DNA from: Oscillibacter sp. UBA6647
GTDB lineage: Bacteria; Bacillota; Clostridia; Oscillospirales; Oscillospiraceae
Direction of reading: 5' to 3'
Assembly (NCBI GenBank): GCA_002455655.1
Contig: DKLF01000053.1
Location: forward strand, 1-16,884
Length of the DNA: 16,884 nucleotides
Both the position numbers and the translations under genes were made by a program. Below the pieces are notes generated by a model. The model made no database searches. It worked only from the letters and a program-made list of their open reading frames with translations, and was not told the DNA's origin. Shown here in pieces: positions 1 to 5,977 of this stretch. How positions within the stretch are numbered: position 1 is the first letter of the stretch; every line of letters begins with the position of its first letter.

Positions 1-356
1 TTTGTTAGCAGGACTCCTCTTCGATGCGCTTCACTACTGTGATATTAAGTTCACTCAGTATAGCATGATTTGACTGGGAATACAATATGAAAATAGCAGG
101 TGCTTTCCTTGCATCCTGACGAAAAATATGCTACGCTGTAAAAACCAATAAACAAACTATGTTGATGAAGCGGACTTGCTGATACTGCCATTTATGCCCT
201 GCGCTGCTCGGCCGCACAGGAGATAAAACTTGGAGGTCTTTCCGCTCTTGATATTCGAAGGCGGGGAAAACCTTTCAGTGAAAATTTGGCCGGACAGTTC
301 GGAATACGGTGCTTCCCCGTTTTTTTAGCCGGGGGAGCCGGGAAGGAAGCACTGAG
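1..356. other. Left-edge stretch without a recognisable gene
   Basis: No complete gene is supported here. Positions 2-73 on the plus strand are open in one frame from the window edge to a TGA (24 codons including the stop, ending ...FTQYSMI), so they could be the tail of an upstream gene, but this is too short to identify. The rest is AT-rich to about 190 and then more GC-rich. I see no clear promoter with both boxes, no terminator and no repeat. A long minus-strand frame across 192-908 is a shadow of the XdhC gene. Confidence 0.4.
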
Positions 357-1265
357 ATGCGCTTGGAATTTGAGAAGCTTTTGAATGCGATTCGGGCGGG
401 AGAAGCGGCGTCTATGCCGTTTGAGATTGAGGGCGACACATACCTGCGCACATTTAGTCCGAAGGAGCGGCTGATTTTGCTGGGCGGCGGGCACATTGCC
501 CAGCCGCTGTGCCGCTATTGCGCCGATATCGGTTTTGCGGTGACGGTTGTGGATGACCGGACATCCTTTGCCAATCACACGCGGTTTCCGGAAGCGGCAG
601 AGGTGATTTGCGGTGCGTTTTCGGATGCAATCGGAAAGCTTGCAATTACGAAGCGGGACTATATTGCCACCATCACCAGAGGGCACCGCCATGACGCGGA
701 CTGCCTGCGGACCATCCTGCACGGCAAATTTCCCCGCTATCTGGGGATGATCGGCTCGAAACGGCGGGGCATAGAGCTGCTCCGTCTTTTGGAGGAGGAG
801 GGCTTTCCCCGCGCTGCGCTGGATCGGATTCATACGCCCATCGGTGTGGATATCAATGCGCTTACAGTGGAGGAAATCGCAATTTCGATTACAGCCGAAG
901 TCATTCAATCCAGACGGAAGGATACGCCCCGCCGCTCAAAAGCCCAGCTGCTTGTCACAGAGGACATCAACCTTCCGCTGCTGGAGCTTCTGGCAAATGG
1001 GAAAACGCCAAAGGCCTTGCTGCTTGTCTACGAAACTGAAGGGTCCACGCCGGTGAAAGCCGGAGCCATGATGGCGGTGGACCAGAGCTTTCGGGCGGTG
1101 GGGACGATTGGCGGCGGATGCAGCGAAAACGCTGTTCTAATGGATGCGTACCGCTTGGTTGGGACAGGCCGCAGTCAATGCGTTACGGTGGACATGAGCA
1201 ATCACGCGGAGGATGAGGGCATGGTCTGCGGCGGGCAGATGAAGGTGCTGATTCAGGATATATGA
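357..1265 (+). CDS. XdhC/CoxI-family molybdenum-hydroxylase accessory protein, domains in swapped order
   Basis: XdhC/CoxI proteins help insert or sulfurate the molybdenum cofactor of xanthine-dehydrogenase-type enzymes in the cytoplasm. With the start at 357 the protein has 302 residues. ATG 357 follows GGAAGGAAG at good spacing, whereas an in-frame GTG at 309 has no such site. Residues about 36-186 form the Rossmann-like XdhC domain, with the motif LILLGGGHIAQPL near 39-51, VVDDR at 64-68 and GMIGSKRR at 130-137. Residues about 205-302 are the XdhC_CoxI domain, with EGSTPVKAGAMM at 228-239, GTIGGGCSENA at 249-259 and EGMVCGG at 287-293. In PucA-type proteins the CoxI domain comes first, so the order here is reversed. 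No molybdenum hydroxylase subunit lies in the window; one may lie upstream. The next gene starts 65 bases downstream on the same strand. Confidence 0.88.
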   Translation: MRLEFEKLLNAIRAGEAASMPFEIEGDTYLRTFSPKERLILLGGGHIAQPLCRYCADIGFAVTVVDDRTSFANHTRFPEAAEVICGAFSDAIGKLAITKRDYIATITRGHRHDADCLRTILHGKFPRYLGMIGSKRRGIELLRLLEEEGFPRAALDRIHTPIGVDINALTVEEIAISITAEVIQSRRKDTPRRSKAQLLVTEDINLPLLELLANGKTPKALLLVYETEGSTPVKAGAMMAVDQSFRAVGTIGGGCSENAVLMDAYRLVGTGRSQCVTVDMSNHAEDEGMVCGGQMKVLIQDI

Positions 1266-1324
1266 ACTCCCCGTTGGCGGAGCTTGGGGCCGATGGATTG
1301 AAAACGCAGGAAGTTAGGATATAA
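1262..1324 (+). CDS. Possible 20-codon ORF overlapping the xdhC stop
   Basis: An ATG at 1262 overlaps the XdhC stop codon (ATGA arrangement) and opens 20 codons, beginning MNSPLAELG and ending in TAA just before the tcdA ribosome binding site. Stop-start coupling is typical of real operon genes, but the product is very short and matches nothing I know. It may only help coupling of ribosomes toward tcdA, or be chance. Confidence 0.15.
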   Translation: MNSPLAELGADGLKTQEVRI

Positions 1325-1330
1325 GGAAGT

Positions 1331-2092
1331 ATGTTAAATCAATTTTCAAGAACGCAGCTTTTGCTGGGCGCGGACGGAATGGAAAAGCTGTCCGCGGCGC
1401 GGGTGGCGGTGTTTGGCATCGGCGGCGTGGGCGGGTATACGGTGGAGGCTCTGGCGCGCAGCGGCGTGGGGACGCTGGATCTCATCGACGACGACCGGGT
1501 CTGCCTTACCAATGTCAACCGGCAGATATTTGCCACGCGTAAAACCGTTGGGCAGTATAAGGTGGATGTGGCGCGGGAGCGCATTCTGGAAATCAATCCG
1601 GACGCGGTTGTACACACCTACAAGACCTTTTACGCGCCCCAGACGGCGGCGCAGTTTGACTTTGCGCAATATGATTATGTGGTGGATGCGATTGACACCG
1701 TGACTGGAAAGCTGGAGCTGGTTGAGCAGGCGCAGAGCGCCGGCGTCCCCATCATCAGCAGCATGGGGGCCGGAAATAAAATGGACCCCACGGCTTTTGA
1801 GGTGACGGATATTTATAAGACCACTGTTTGCCCGCTGGCCCGCGTGATGCGGCGGGAACTGAAAAAACGGGGAATCAGGAAATTAAAGGTGGTCTACTCC
1901 CGGGAACCGGCGATGACGCCCATTGACGACATGACCATTAGCTGCCGGACCCACTGCATCTGCCCGCCCGGAACGGCGCGCAAATGCACCCAGCGCAGAC
2001 AGGTGCCGGGCAGCAACGCGTTTGTTCCGCCGGTGGCGGGACTGATTCTTGCCGCAGAAGTGGTGAAAGACCTCTCCGGGGTGGGGAAGTGA
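1331..2092 (+). CDS. tcdA: tRNA threonylcarbamoyladenosine dehydratase (TcdA/CsdL)
   Basis: TcdA is an E1-like enzyme that uses ATP to cyclise t6A37 of ANN-decoding tRNAs to ct6A in the cytoplasm. The 253 residues match the usual length of about 250. The N-terminal FSRTQLLLGADGMEKL is typical of the family. The adenylate-binding Rossmann motif VFGIGGVGGYTVEALARSG covers about 27-45, and DDDRVCLTNVNRQI (about 53-66) is the ThiF/TcdA acidic and NRQ segment. The C-terminal part carries CPPGTARKCTQRRQVPGSN, also family-typical. ATG 1331 is preceded by AAGGAAG, with an additional AGGA slightly further upstream. The gene follows xdhC at short distance and probably shares its transcript, though the functions are not obviously linked. 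It ends at a strong bidirectional terminator. Confidence 0.93.
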   Translation: MLNQFSRTQLLLGADGMEKLSAARVAVFGIGGVGGYTVEALARSGVGTLDLIDDDRVCLTNVNRQIFATRKTVGQYKVDVARERILEINPDAVVHTYKTFYAPQTAAQFDFAQYDYVVDAIDTVTGKLELVEQAQSAGVPIISSMGAGNKMDPTAFEVTDIYKTTVCPLARVMRRELKKRGIRKLKVVYSREPAMTPIDDMTISCRTHCICPPGTARKCTQRRQVPGSNAFVPPVAGLILAAEVVKDLSGVGK

Positions 2093-2133
2093 ACAGAAAT
2101 TCATTTAACGCGCTTTCCAAATAAATTAAAAGA

Positions 2134-2194
2134 CCCCTGACGGATTGTTGAAGAGCATATTCGCTTCATCAATCCGTCAGGGGCCTCGTTTTTT
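2134..2194. terminator. Bidirectional terminator between tcdA and mccA
   Basis: A 13-bp perfect stem (2134-2146 with 2171-2183, beginning CCCCTGACGG) continues inward with six more pairs around one mismatch, around a loop near 2154-2163. A T run at 2189-2194 serves tcdA; an A-rich stretch upstream (2126-2133) gives a modest U tract in the leftward direction. It separates convergent genes. Confidence 0.9.
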
Positions 2195-3101
2195 AGAACA
2201 GGTTCTTGCTGAAATACCGATCTCCCCGATCCGGGAAAATCACGACAATGTTCCCCTGCTGTACGTCCGACGCAAGCTTCAGCGCCGCCGCCAGCGCGGC
2301 GCCGGAGGAACTGCCCGCCACAACACCCTCTTTTCTTGCCAATAGACGGGCAGTGTCAAACGCCTCCGTATCTCCGACTTTCATCACCCGGTCCACCAGA
2401 GAACTGTCCATGGTTTTTGGAATGAAGTCGTTTCCAATGCCTTCGATGTCATAGTCGCGGTGTTCTCCGCCGCCAATAGTAGAGCCGATGGGGTCCGCCA
2501 GAATGCCCTGAATGTGGGGATTTTGCTCCTTCAAATAGCGCATGACTCCACTGAAGGTACCTCCGCTGCCCGCGCCTGCCACGAAGTAATCGATGTTCCC
2601 GTCCAACTGGCGGTAGATTTCCGGGCCTGTTGTCTCGTAATGAGCCAGCGGGTTGGCCGGATTTTCAAACTGCCTGAGCGAGATGGCACCGGGAATGGTG
2701 GTCAGCATTGCTTCCGCTGTTTGCGCCGCCTGCTGCATGCCGCCTTCCCTGGGCGTGGAAACAACTTCTGCGCCCAGTGCCTTCATAACAGCCTGCTTTT
2801 CCATGGAAAACTTGCCCGGCACCACAAAAATAACCCGATAGCCCTTATTCAGCGCCGCAACGGCAATGCCGATGCCCGTGTTGCCCGCGGTTGCTTCAAC
2901 AATCGTGCCGCCGGGGAGCAGACGACCGCTTCTTTCCGCTTCTGCCACCATGTATTGTCCGACGCGGTCCTTCACGCTTCCCGCCGGATTGAAAAGCTCC
3001 AGCTTGGCAAAGAGGCCCACTCCCTCCGGAACGTCCAGATGGTTCAGCTTGAGCATCGGCGTTTTGCCGATAAAAGCCTGAATGCTGTCCGCAAAGTTCA
3101 T
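2193..3101 (-). CDS. mccA: O-acetylserine-dependent cystathionine beta-synthase (MccA/CysK family)
   Basis: This fold-type II PLP enzyme probably condenses O-acetylserine (or serine) with homocysteine to cystathionine, the first step of reverse transsulfuration; an alternative is plain cysteine synthase (CysK). It has 302 residues, normal for the family. The PLP lysine is K44 in NPAGSVKDR, the substrate loop is EATAGNTGIG (69-78), and GAGSGGTFSG binds the cofactor phosphate. The TAGNTG form of the loop and the EGIGNDF segment recall Bacillus subtilis MccA (YrhA) rather than CysK, which has TSGNTG. The start ATG overlaps the mccB stop by four bases, with GGAAAGGTG just upstream, so translation is coupled. 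The protein contains no cysteine at all. Pairing with mccB is the main argument for the MccA call. Confidence 0.87.
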   Translation of the reverse strand: MNFADSIQAFIGKTPMLKLNHLDVPEGVGLFAKLELFNPAGSVKDRVGQYMVAEAERSGRLLPGGTIVEATAGNTGIGIAVAALNKGYRVIFVVPGKFSMEKQAVMKALGAEVVSTPREGGMQQAAQTAEAMLTTIPGAISLRQFENPANPLAHYETTGPEIYRQLDGNIDYFVAGAGSGGTFSGVMRYLKEQNPHIQGILADPIGSTIGGGEHRDYDIEGIGNDFIPKTMDSSLVDRVMKVGDTEAFDTARLLARKEGVVAGSSSGAALAAALKLASDVQQGNIVVIFPDRGDRYFSKNLF

Positions 3102-4258
3102 GCTTGCACCTTTCCCGCCGCCTGAATTGCCTGCTCCAAATCCGCCTGGATGTCCTGTACGCTTTCAATTCCAACCGACAGTCGAATTAGTCCGTCCGTG
3201 ATGCCCACCTTTTTCCGTATTTCCTCTGGAATGGCGGCATGGGTCATGGTGGCGGGGTGGCACACGAGGGATTCCACGCCACCGAGACTTTCCGCAAGCG
3301 TGACCAGACGAAGGCTACGAAAAAACACACGGACGTCATAGTCTGCATGCAGCTCAAAGGAGATCATGCCGCCTGCTCCGGACGCCTGCGTTTGTTGGAT
3401 GGCATAGCCGGGGGCACGCTCCAGCCCCGGGTAGTAAACGTGCTTTACTGCGGGATAGGTCTCCAGCCAGCGGGCGATGGTCTGCGCGTTGGCAGTATGC
3501 CGATCCATGCGCACGCCCAGCGTTTTGATGCCGCGCAGCATGAGGAAGGAGTCGAACGGACCCAAGACTCCGCCGGTGGAGTTTTGCAAAAAGTAAAGCC
3601 GGTCGGCCAGTGCCGGGTCTTTGACAACCACAAAGCCGGAAATTACGTCGCTGTGCCCCCCGAGATACTTCGTGCCGCTGTGAATCACAATATCCGCGCC
3701 AAGGGAAAGCGGCCTTTGCAAATAGGGCGTCATAAAGGTGTTATCCACAATCACCAGCTTCCCATGCTCGTGGAAAAGCTTGGAGACTGCGGCGATGTCG
3801 GTCACGGTCAAAAGCGGGTTTGCCGGGCTTTCGATCAAGACGGCTTTTACGTCGGGCGTCAGCTTTTCGGGGAGAGCGGACAGGTCCGTGGTGTCGATGA
3901 TTTCATAGGTAATGCCGAAGTTTTTAAAAACCTTGTCCAGAACCCGGAAGGTTCCGCCGTAGACATTGCTGGACAAAAGAAGTTTATCCCCCTGCTGAAA
4001 AAGGCTTAAAACCGCGGTGACCGCCGCCATGCCGGAGGCAAAGGCCAACCCGTGGGAGCCTTCCTCCAAATCGGCCAGAAGCTGTTCAAGCGCGGCGCGG
4101 GTGGGGTTGCCCGTGCGGGAGTATTCCCAGATCGGGGTTTCCCCCAGCCCTGTTTGACGATAGGTAGAGGTTTGATAAATGGGGACATTGACGGCCCCGG
4201 TTGCGGCGTCTCCGTCAATTCCGCCGTGGATTAAAAGGGAATCAAGCTGCATAGACAT
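3098..4258 (-). CDS. mccB: Cystathionine gamma-lyase / gamma-synthase family enzyme (MccB)
   Basis: This Cys/Met-metabolism PLP enzyme (fold type I) probably cleaves cystathionine to cysteine, 2-oxobutyrate and ammonia, completing reverse transsulfuration with MccA. It has 386 residues, as usual. YSRTGNPTR (46-54) binds PLP phosphate of the neighbouring subunit, ASGMAA lies at 74-79, DNTF at 172-175, and the PLP lysine is K197 in HSGTKYLGGH. Near the C-terminus SLGGVESLVCHPATMTH is family-typical. The start ATG 4258 follows AGAAAGGA with nine bases of spacing; a second ATG six bases in is less well placed. Members of this family with gamma-synthase, gamma-lyase or methionine gamma-lyase activity cannot be separated by sequence reading alone. 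It is the first gene behind the cysteine leader peptide and its terminator. The protein has a single cysteine. Confidence 0.88.
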   Translation of the reverse strand: MSMQLDSLLIHGGIDGDAATGAVNVPIYQTSTYRQTGLGETPIWEYSRTGNPTRAALEQLLADLEEGSHGLAFASGMAAVTAVLSLFQQGDKLLLSSNVYGGTFRVLDKVFKNFGITYEIIDTTDLSALPEKLTPDVKAVLIESPANPLLTVTDIAAVSKLFHEHGKLVIVDNTFMTPYLQRPLSLGADIVIHSGTKYLGGHSDVISGFVVVKDPALADRLYFLQNSTGGVLGPFDSFLMLRGIKTLGVRMDRHTANAQTIARWLETYPAVKHVYYPGLERAPGYAIQQTQASGAGGMISFELHADYDVRVFFRSLRLVTLAESLGGVESLVCHPATMTHAAIPEEIRKKVGITDGLIRLSVGIESVQDIQADLEQAIQAAGKVQA

Positions 4259-4288
4259 TGTTCACAATCCTTTCTTTCATAAGCAGGT

Positions 4289-4323
4289 AAAAAGCGGACG
4301 CATCTTTTAGATGCATCCGCTTT
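4289..4323 (-). terminator. Leader terminator (attenuator) upstream of mccB
   Basis: Read leftward, the RNA forms a 15-pair stem (4323-4309 with 4305-4291, one mismatch) around a three-base loop, followed by five U residues at 4293-4289. It sits between the cysteine leader ORF and the mccB ribosome binding site, so it would stop transcription before mccB unless prevented. Its 5' arm repeats, with one extra base, the sequence AGCGGTGCAT found in the leader (4379-4370), which can compete for the 3' arm. Confidence 0.85.
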
Positions 4324-4352
4324 GAAATCATTTGGGTTTCCAAATGAATTTC
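4324..4352 (-). other. Small hairpin between leader stop codon and terminator
   Basis: GAAAT and CATTTGG (4352-4348 and 4346-4340 leftward) pair with CCAAATG-type and ATTTC segments at 4335-4324, with one bulged base. It lies just after the leader stop codon and just before the terminator. It may act as a spacer or pausing element. Confidence 0.5.
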
Positions 4353-4354
4353 GA

Positions 4355-4438
4355 TTAAGGAGCGCAGAAATGCACCGCTGTATTCCGTTGACGGAGACAA
4401 CAGCGGCAAGCTTTTTCAATGTGGTTCAGTATCATCAT
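4355..4438 (-). CDS. Cysteine-rich leader peptide of mccBA
   Basis: A 27-codon ORF starts at ATG 4438 (a second ATG follows directly) behind GAGGTG with five to eight bases of spacing and ends at TAA 4357-4355. The peptide starts MMILNHIEKACRCCLRQR and ends HFCAP. Cys residues are at 11, 13, 14 and 25, so three of four neighbouring codons are Cys. The Cys codons 11-14 lie in the 5' arm of a leader hairpin (4406-4400 pairing with 4381-4375, with an inner 5-bp stem 4395-4391/4388-4384). A terminator follows 30 bases later. This is the architecture of an amino-acid attenuator: ribosomes slowed at Cys codons would block the first hairpin and free AGCGGTGCAT to pair with the terminator 3' arm. The peptide itself probably has no other function. 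The layout is seen; the mechanism is inferred. Confidence 0.8.
   Translation of the reverse strand: MMILNHIEKACRCCLRQRNTAVHFCAP
4375..4406 (-). promoter_or_regulatory. Leader hairpin covering the Cys codons of the mccBA leader
   Basis: A 7-bp stem (CCGCTGT at 4406-4400 with ACAGCGG at 4381-4375, leftward) contains an inner 5-bp stem (4395-4391/4388-4384). Its 5' arm begins at the last base of Cys codon 11 and covers Cys codon 13. Its 3' arm plus the next five bases is nearly identical to the 5' arm of the terminator, so the two compete for the terminator 3' arm. Confidence 0.7.
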
Positions 4439-4478
4439 AACTACACCTCGCAAAATCCGATTTTGATAAGGTATTATA

Positions 4479-4508
4479 AAAATACCACCAATTAACCTAT
4501 TTTGTCAA
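4479..4508 (-). promoter_or_regulatory. Promoter of the mccBA operon
   Basis: Leftward, TTGACA (4508-4503) is followed after 18 bases by TATTTT (4484-4479). A perfect TATAAT at 4478-4473 overlaps just downstream but sits 24 bases from the TTGACA, so the exact -10 is uncertain. The -35 box lies in the centre of the 35-bp dyad, so a bound repressor would block it. Confidence 0.65.
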
Positions 4509-4521
4509 TAGGTTAATTGGT
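4487..4521. promoter_or_regulatory. Operator dyad 1 (mccBA promoter)
   Basis: A perfect inverted repeat with 15-bp arms (4487-4501 and 4507-4521) around five bases. Its core AACCTA-N9-TAGGTT spans 4494-4514, 21 bp. It overlaps the -35 element of the mccBA promoter. The same core with the same 9-base spacer occurs at 4682-4702. A length and layout like this fit a dimeric Rrf2-type repressor such as CymR, but no regulator gene is in the window. Confidence 0.8.
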
Positions 4522-4646
4522 AGAATAAAGGGAGCGGAGAAAATAACCGGCGTTATGGGCGGGAGGAAAAGCGGGAGCCTCGATAAATACGTAATACGGT
4601 AAGTTAGAGACGACCCGTAAATTGCAATCCGGCGACAAAAAATCTA
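4522..4646. other. Centre of the divergent intergenic region
   Basis: Between operator 1 and the rightward -35 box I see no ORF with a ribosome binding site, no strong hairpin and no third copy of the AACCTA-N9-TAGGTT dyad. It would be the upstream region of both promoters. Confidence 0.4.
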
Positions 4647-4675
4647 TTGACAAAACGGGTAGTCACTGTTATACT
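4647..4675 (+). promoter_or_regulatory. Promoter of the ABC transporter operon
   Basis: TTGACA (4647-4652), a 17-base spacer, then TATACT (4670-4675): a near-consensus housekeeping sigma promoter. Transcription would start near 4682, inside operator dyad 2. Confidence 0.85.
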
Positions 4676-4681
4676 TCATTC

Positions 4682-4702
4682 AACCTATTTACTAAGTAGG
4701 TT
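4682..4702. promoter_or_regulatory. Operator dyad 2 (transporter promoter)
   Basis: AACCTA at 4682-4687 and TAGGTT at 4697-4702, spaced by nine bases; full arms are 10 bp around a central base with one mismatch. It continues as TTAATT on the right side, like operator 1. It lies directly after the -10 box, at the expected transcription start, a normal repressor position. Confidence 0.75.
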
Positions 4703-4726
4703 AATTACAAAAGGAGGGCACACACG

Positions 4727-4840
4727 ATGCATCAGGTATTTCAAGACTTGCTTCGCAGTAATTTTCGATGTGGACGAATGCTATGCTCCCGGGCTGGTGA
4801 TATGGCTGGGTGTTTTAGTGCGCCCTTTGTTCGCTGTTGA
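4727..4840 (+). CDS. Cysteine-rich leader peptide of the transporter operon
   Basis: A 37-codon ORF begins at ATG 4727, eight bases after AAAGGAGGG, and ends with TGA at 4838-4840. The peptide starts MHQVFQDLLRSNFRCGRM and ends FSAPFVRC. Cys residues are at 15, 20, 29 and 37; the last codon before the stop is Cys. It follows the promoter by about 50 bases and precedes an intrinsic terminator. The segment 4785-4794 (around Cys codon 20) can pair with the terminator 5' arm (4866-4875), ten pairs with one G-U. A ribosome slowed at Cys codon 15 would leave this segment free, so an antiterminator could form. The overlapping frame 4647-4883 lacks a ribosome binding site and spans the promoter, so it is not used. 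Confidence 0.72.
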   Translation: MHQVFQDLLRSNFRCGRMLCSRAGDMAGCFSAPFVRC

Positions 4841-4875
4841 TAGGCGAATTTTTCTGCCATGCGCTGTCCGGGAGC
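4785..4875 (+). promoter_or_regulatory. Candidate antiterminator pairing in the transporter leader
   Basis: GCTCCCGGGC (4785-4794) is complementary to GTCCGGGAGC (4866-4875), with eight consecutive Watson-Crick pairs, one G-U and one more pair. The second segment is also the 5' arm of the terminator, so the two structures exclude each other. Confidence 0.6.
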
Positions 4876-4899
4876 TAAAATGAGGCCCCGGGCATTTTT
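4865..4899 (+). terminator. Leader terminator (attenuator) upstream of the binding-protein gene
   Basis: TGTCCGGG (4865-4872) pairs with CCCGGGCA (4887-4894), eight pairs including one G-U, followed by TTTTT (4895-4899). It stands between the leader peptide and the first structural gene, so it is an attenuator rather than an end-of-operon terminator. Confidence 0.75.
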
Positions 4900-4945
4900 G
4901 TTGTCAAAATTAGAAAATGATTTCATTTATAAGGAGATTTTTATT

Positions 4946-5824
4946 ATGAATAAGCTAAATACCATCCGTTTTCTTGCCCTGTCCTCGGCGCTCACGCTGG
5001 CATTGACCGGATGCGCAAATCAAGGCGGCGCACAAAGCTCCTCTGCGGCGCAAAGCGCACAGGGGTCCCAAAGCAAAGAAGCGGATGTAGTGACATACCG
5101 CGTTGCAACCGAAGGCGCGTATGCCCCATTTAACTATGTGGGGGCTGACGGAAGCCCCGATGGCTACGATATCGCGGTGGCAAAGGCTGTGGATGAGCTG
5201 ATTCCAGAAATCCAGTTTGAGTATCAGGCGGTGGAGTGGTCCTCCATTTTTGCGGGGCTGGAGGCCGAGAAGTACGACCTGATTGTCAGTCAGGCGGCGA
5301 AGACCCCTGAGCGGGAGGAAAAGTATCTCTTTGGCGACACGGCCTATACCTGGGGCATCGGCGCGATCGCATATAAAACCGGACGCACCGATATCAAGAG
5401 CATGGACGATTTGGCGGGGAAAACCGTTACGGTGGGCGTGGGCAGCTCCAACGCCAACATCATTGAAACTTGGAATGCGGCGCACGGAAATGTCGTGAAT
5501 GTCACTTACGGCGATGGCGATATCTCGAAGGCGCTGCTGGATGTGCAGGAGGGCCGGGTGGATGCGACGCTGGTCAGCCCGGTGACGGCCGGACTGATTG
5601 TGAAGGAGCAGGGACTTGACGTGGAGTTTGCGCTTCGCAACGACGACACGGTGAAGCCGGTTTACTGGCTGTTCAATCAGAATGAGGATGGCGAATATCT
5701 GAAGCCTCTGGTGGACAAAGCGCTGCAAACTCTGCTGGATAACGGAACTCTTGCGGAGTTGAGCAACACCTATCTTGGCGAGGATTATTCCACGCAGGAA
5801 GCGGTGCAAGCCCGTATTAACTGA
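4946..5824 (+). CDS. Amino-acid ABC transporter substrate-binding lipoprotein, family 3 (probably cystine or a cysteine derivative)
   Basis: This 292-residue protein captures a polar amino acid outside the membrane and delivers it to the permease. ATG 4946 follows AAGGAG with nine bases of spacing; an in-frame start at 4859 would put 29 odd residues before the signal peptide and falls in the terminator. The signal sequence ends in the lipobox LTGC, so C23 would be lipidated. A Ser/Gln/Ala-rich linker covers about 24-47. The SBP_bac_3 domain follows, with ATEGAYAPFNY (54-64) and PDGYDIAVAKAVDE (71-84), the classical ligand-pocket segments. Family 3 members bind cystine, Gln, His, Arg and others; the substrate is inferred from the Cys leader and from resemblance to TcyJ/TcyK-type operons. 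The mature protein has no cysteine beyond the lipid-bearing one. Confidence 0.88.
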   Translation: MNKLNTIRFLALSSALTLALTGCANQGGAQSSSAAQSAQGSQSKEADVVTYRVATEGAYAPFNYVGADGSPDGYDIAVAKAVDELIPEIQFEYQAVEWSSIFAGLEAEKYDLIVSQAAKTPEREEKYLFGDTAYTWGIGAIAYKTGRTDIKSMDDLAGKTVTVGVGSSNANIIETWNAAHGNVVNVTYGDGDISKALLDVQEGRVDATLVSPVTAGLIVKEQGLDVEFALRNDDTVKPVYWLFNQNEDGEYLKPLVDKALQTLLDNGTLAELSNTYLGEDYSTQEAVQARIN

Positions 5825-5977
5825 GTTTTGGGGGTGCGTGGACTTGTTTAGCTGCGCACGGATTACCTTGGAATTTCAGTGATTTCTGCATAATGAAGCG
5901 GGCGGCCACAGTCTCAGCGCGGCATTTGGGCGTATGGAAGCAGATGTCTTTCACCGCGATCAGAAAGGACTATCTCT
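5825..5977 (+). other. Intergenic spacer between binding protein and permease
   Basis: 153 bases without a supported ORF. Apart from a weak 5-bp hairpin (GTGCG at 5834-5838 with CGCAC at 5855-5859) without a T run, I see nothing. The permease ribosome binding site AAAGGA lies near the right end. The gap may help to make more binding protein than permease. Confidence 0.4.

Noticed and set aside
192..908. 238-residue minus-strand frame
   Set aside because: Arg/Pro-rich translation without domain signature, opposite the clear XdhC gene: a shadow frame in GC-rich coding sequence.
4231..4419. 62-residue minus-strand frame overlapping the start of mccB
   Set aside because: It lacks an ATG with a ribosome binding site, runs through the terminator hairpin and into mccB; the 27-codon Cys-rich frame in another phase has a proper start and stop.
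4259..4480. S-box (SAM) riboswitch or T-box upstream of mccBA
   Set aside because: The leader is short, and neither the T-box sequence AGGGTGGNACCGCG nor SAM aptamer features are visible; the Cys leader ORF explains the terminator.
4647..4883. 78-residue plus-strand frame in the transporter leader
   Set aside because: It starts inside the -35 box of the promoter, so it cannot be translated from that transcript, and has no ribosome binding site.
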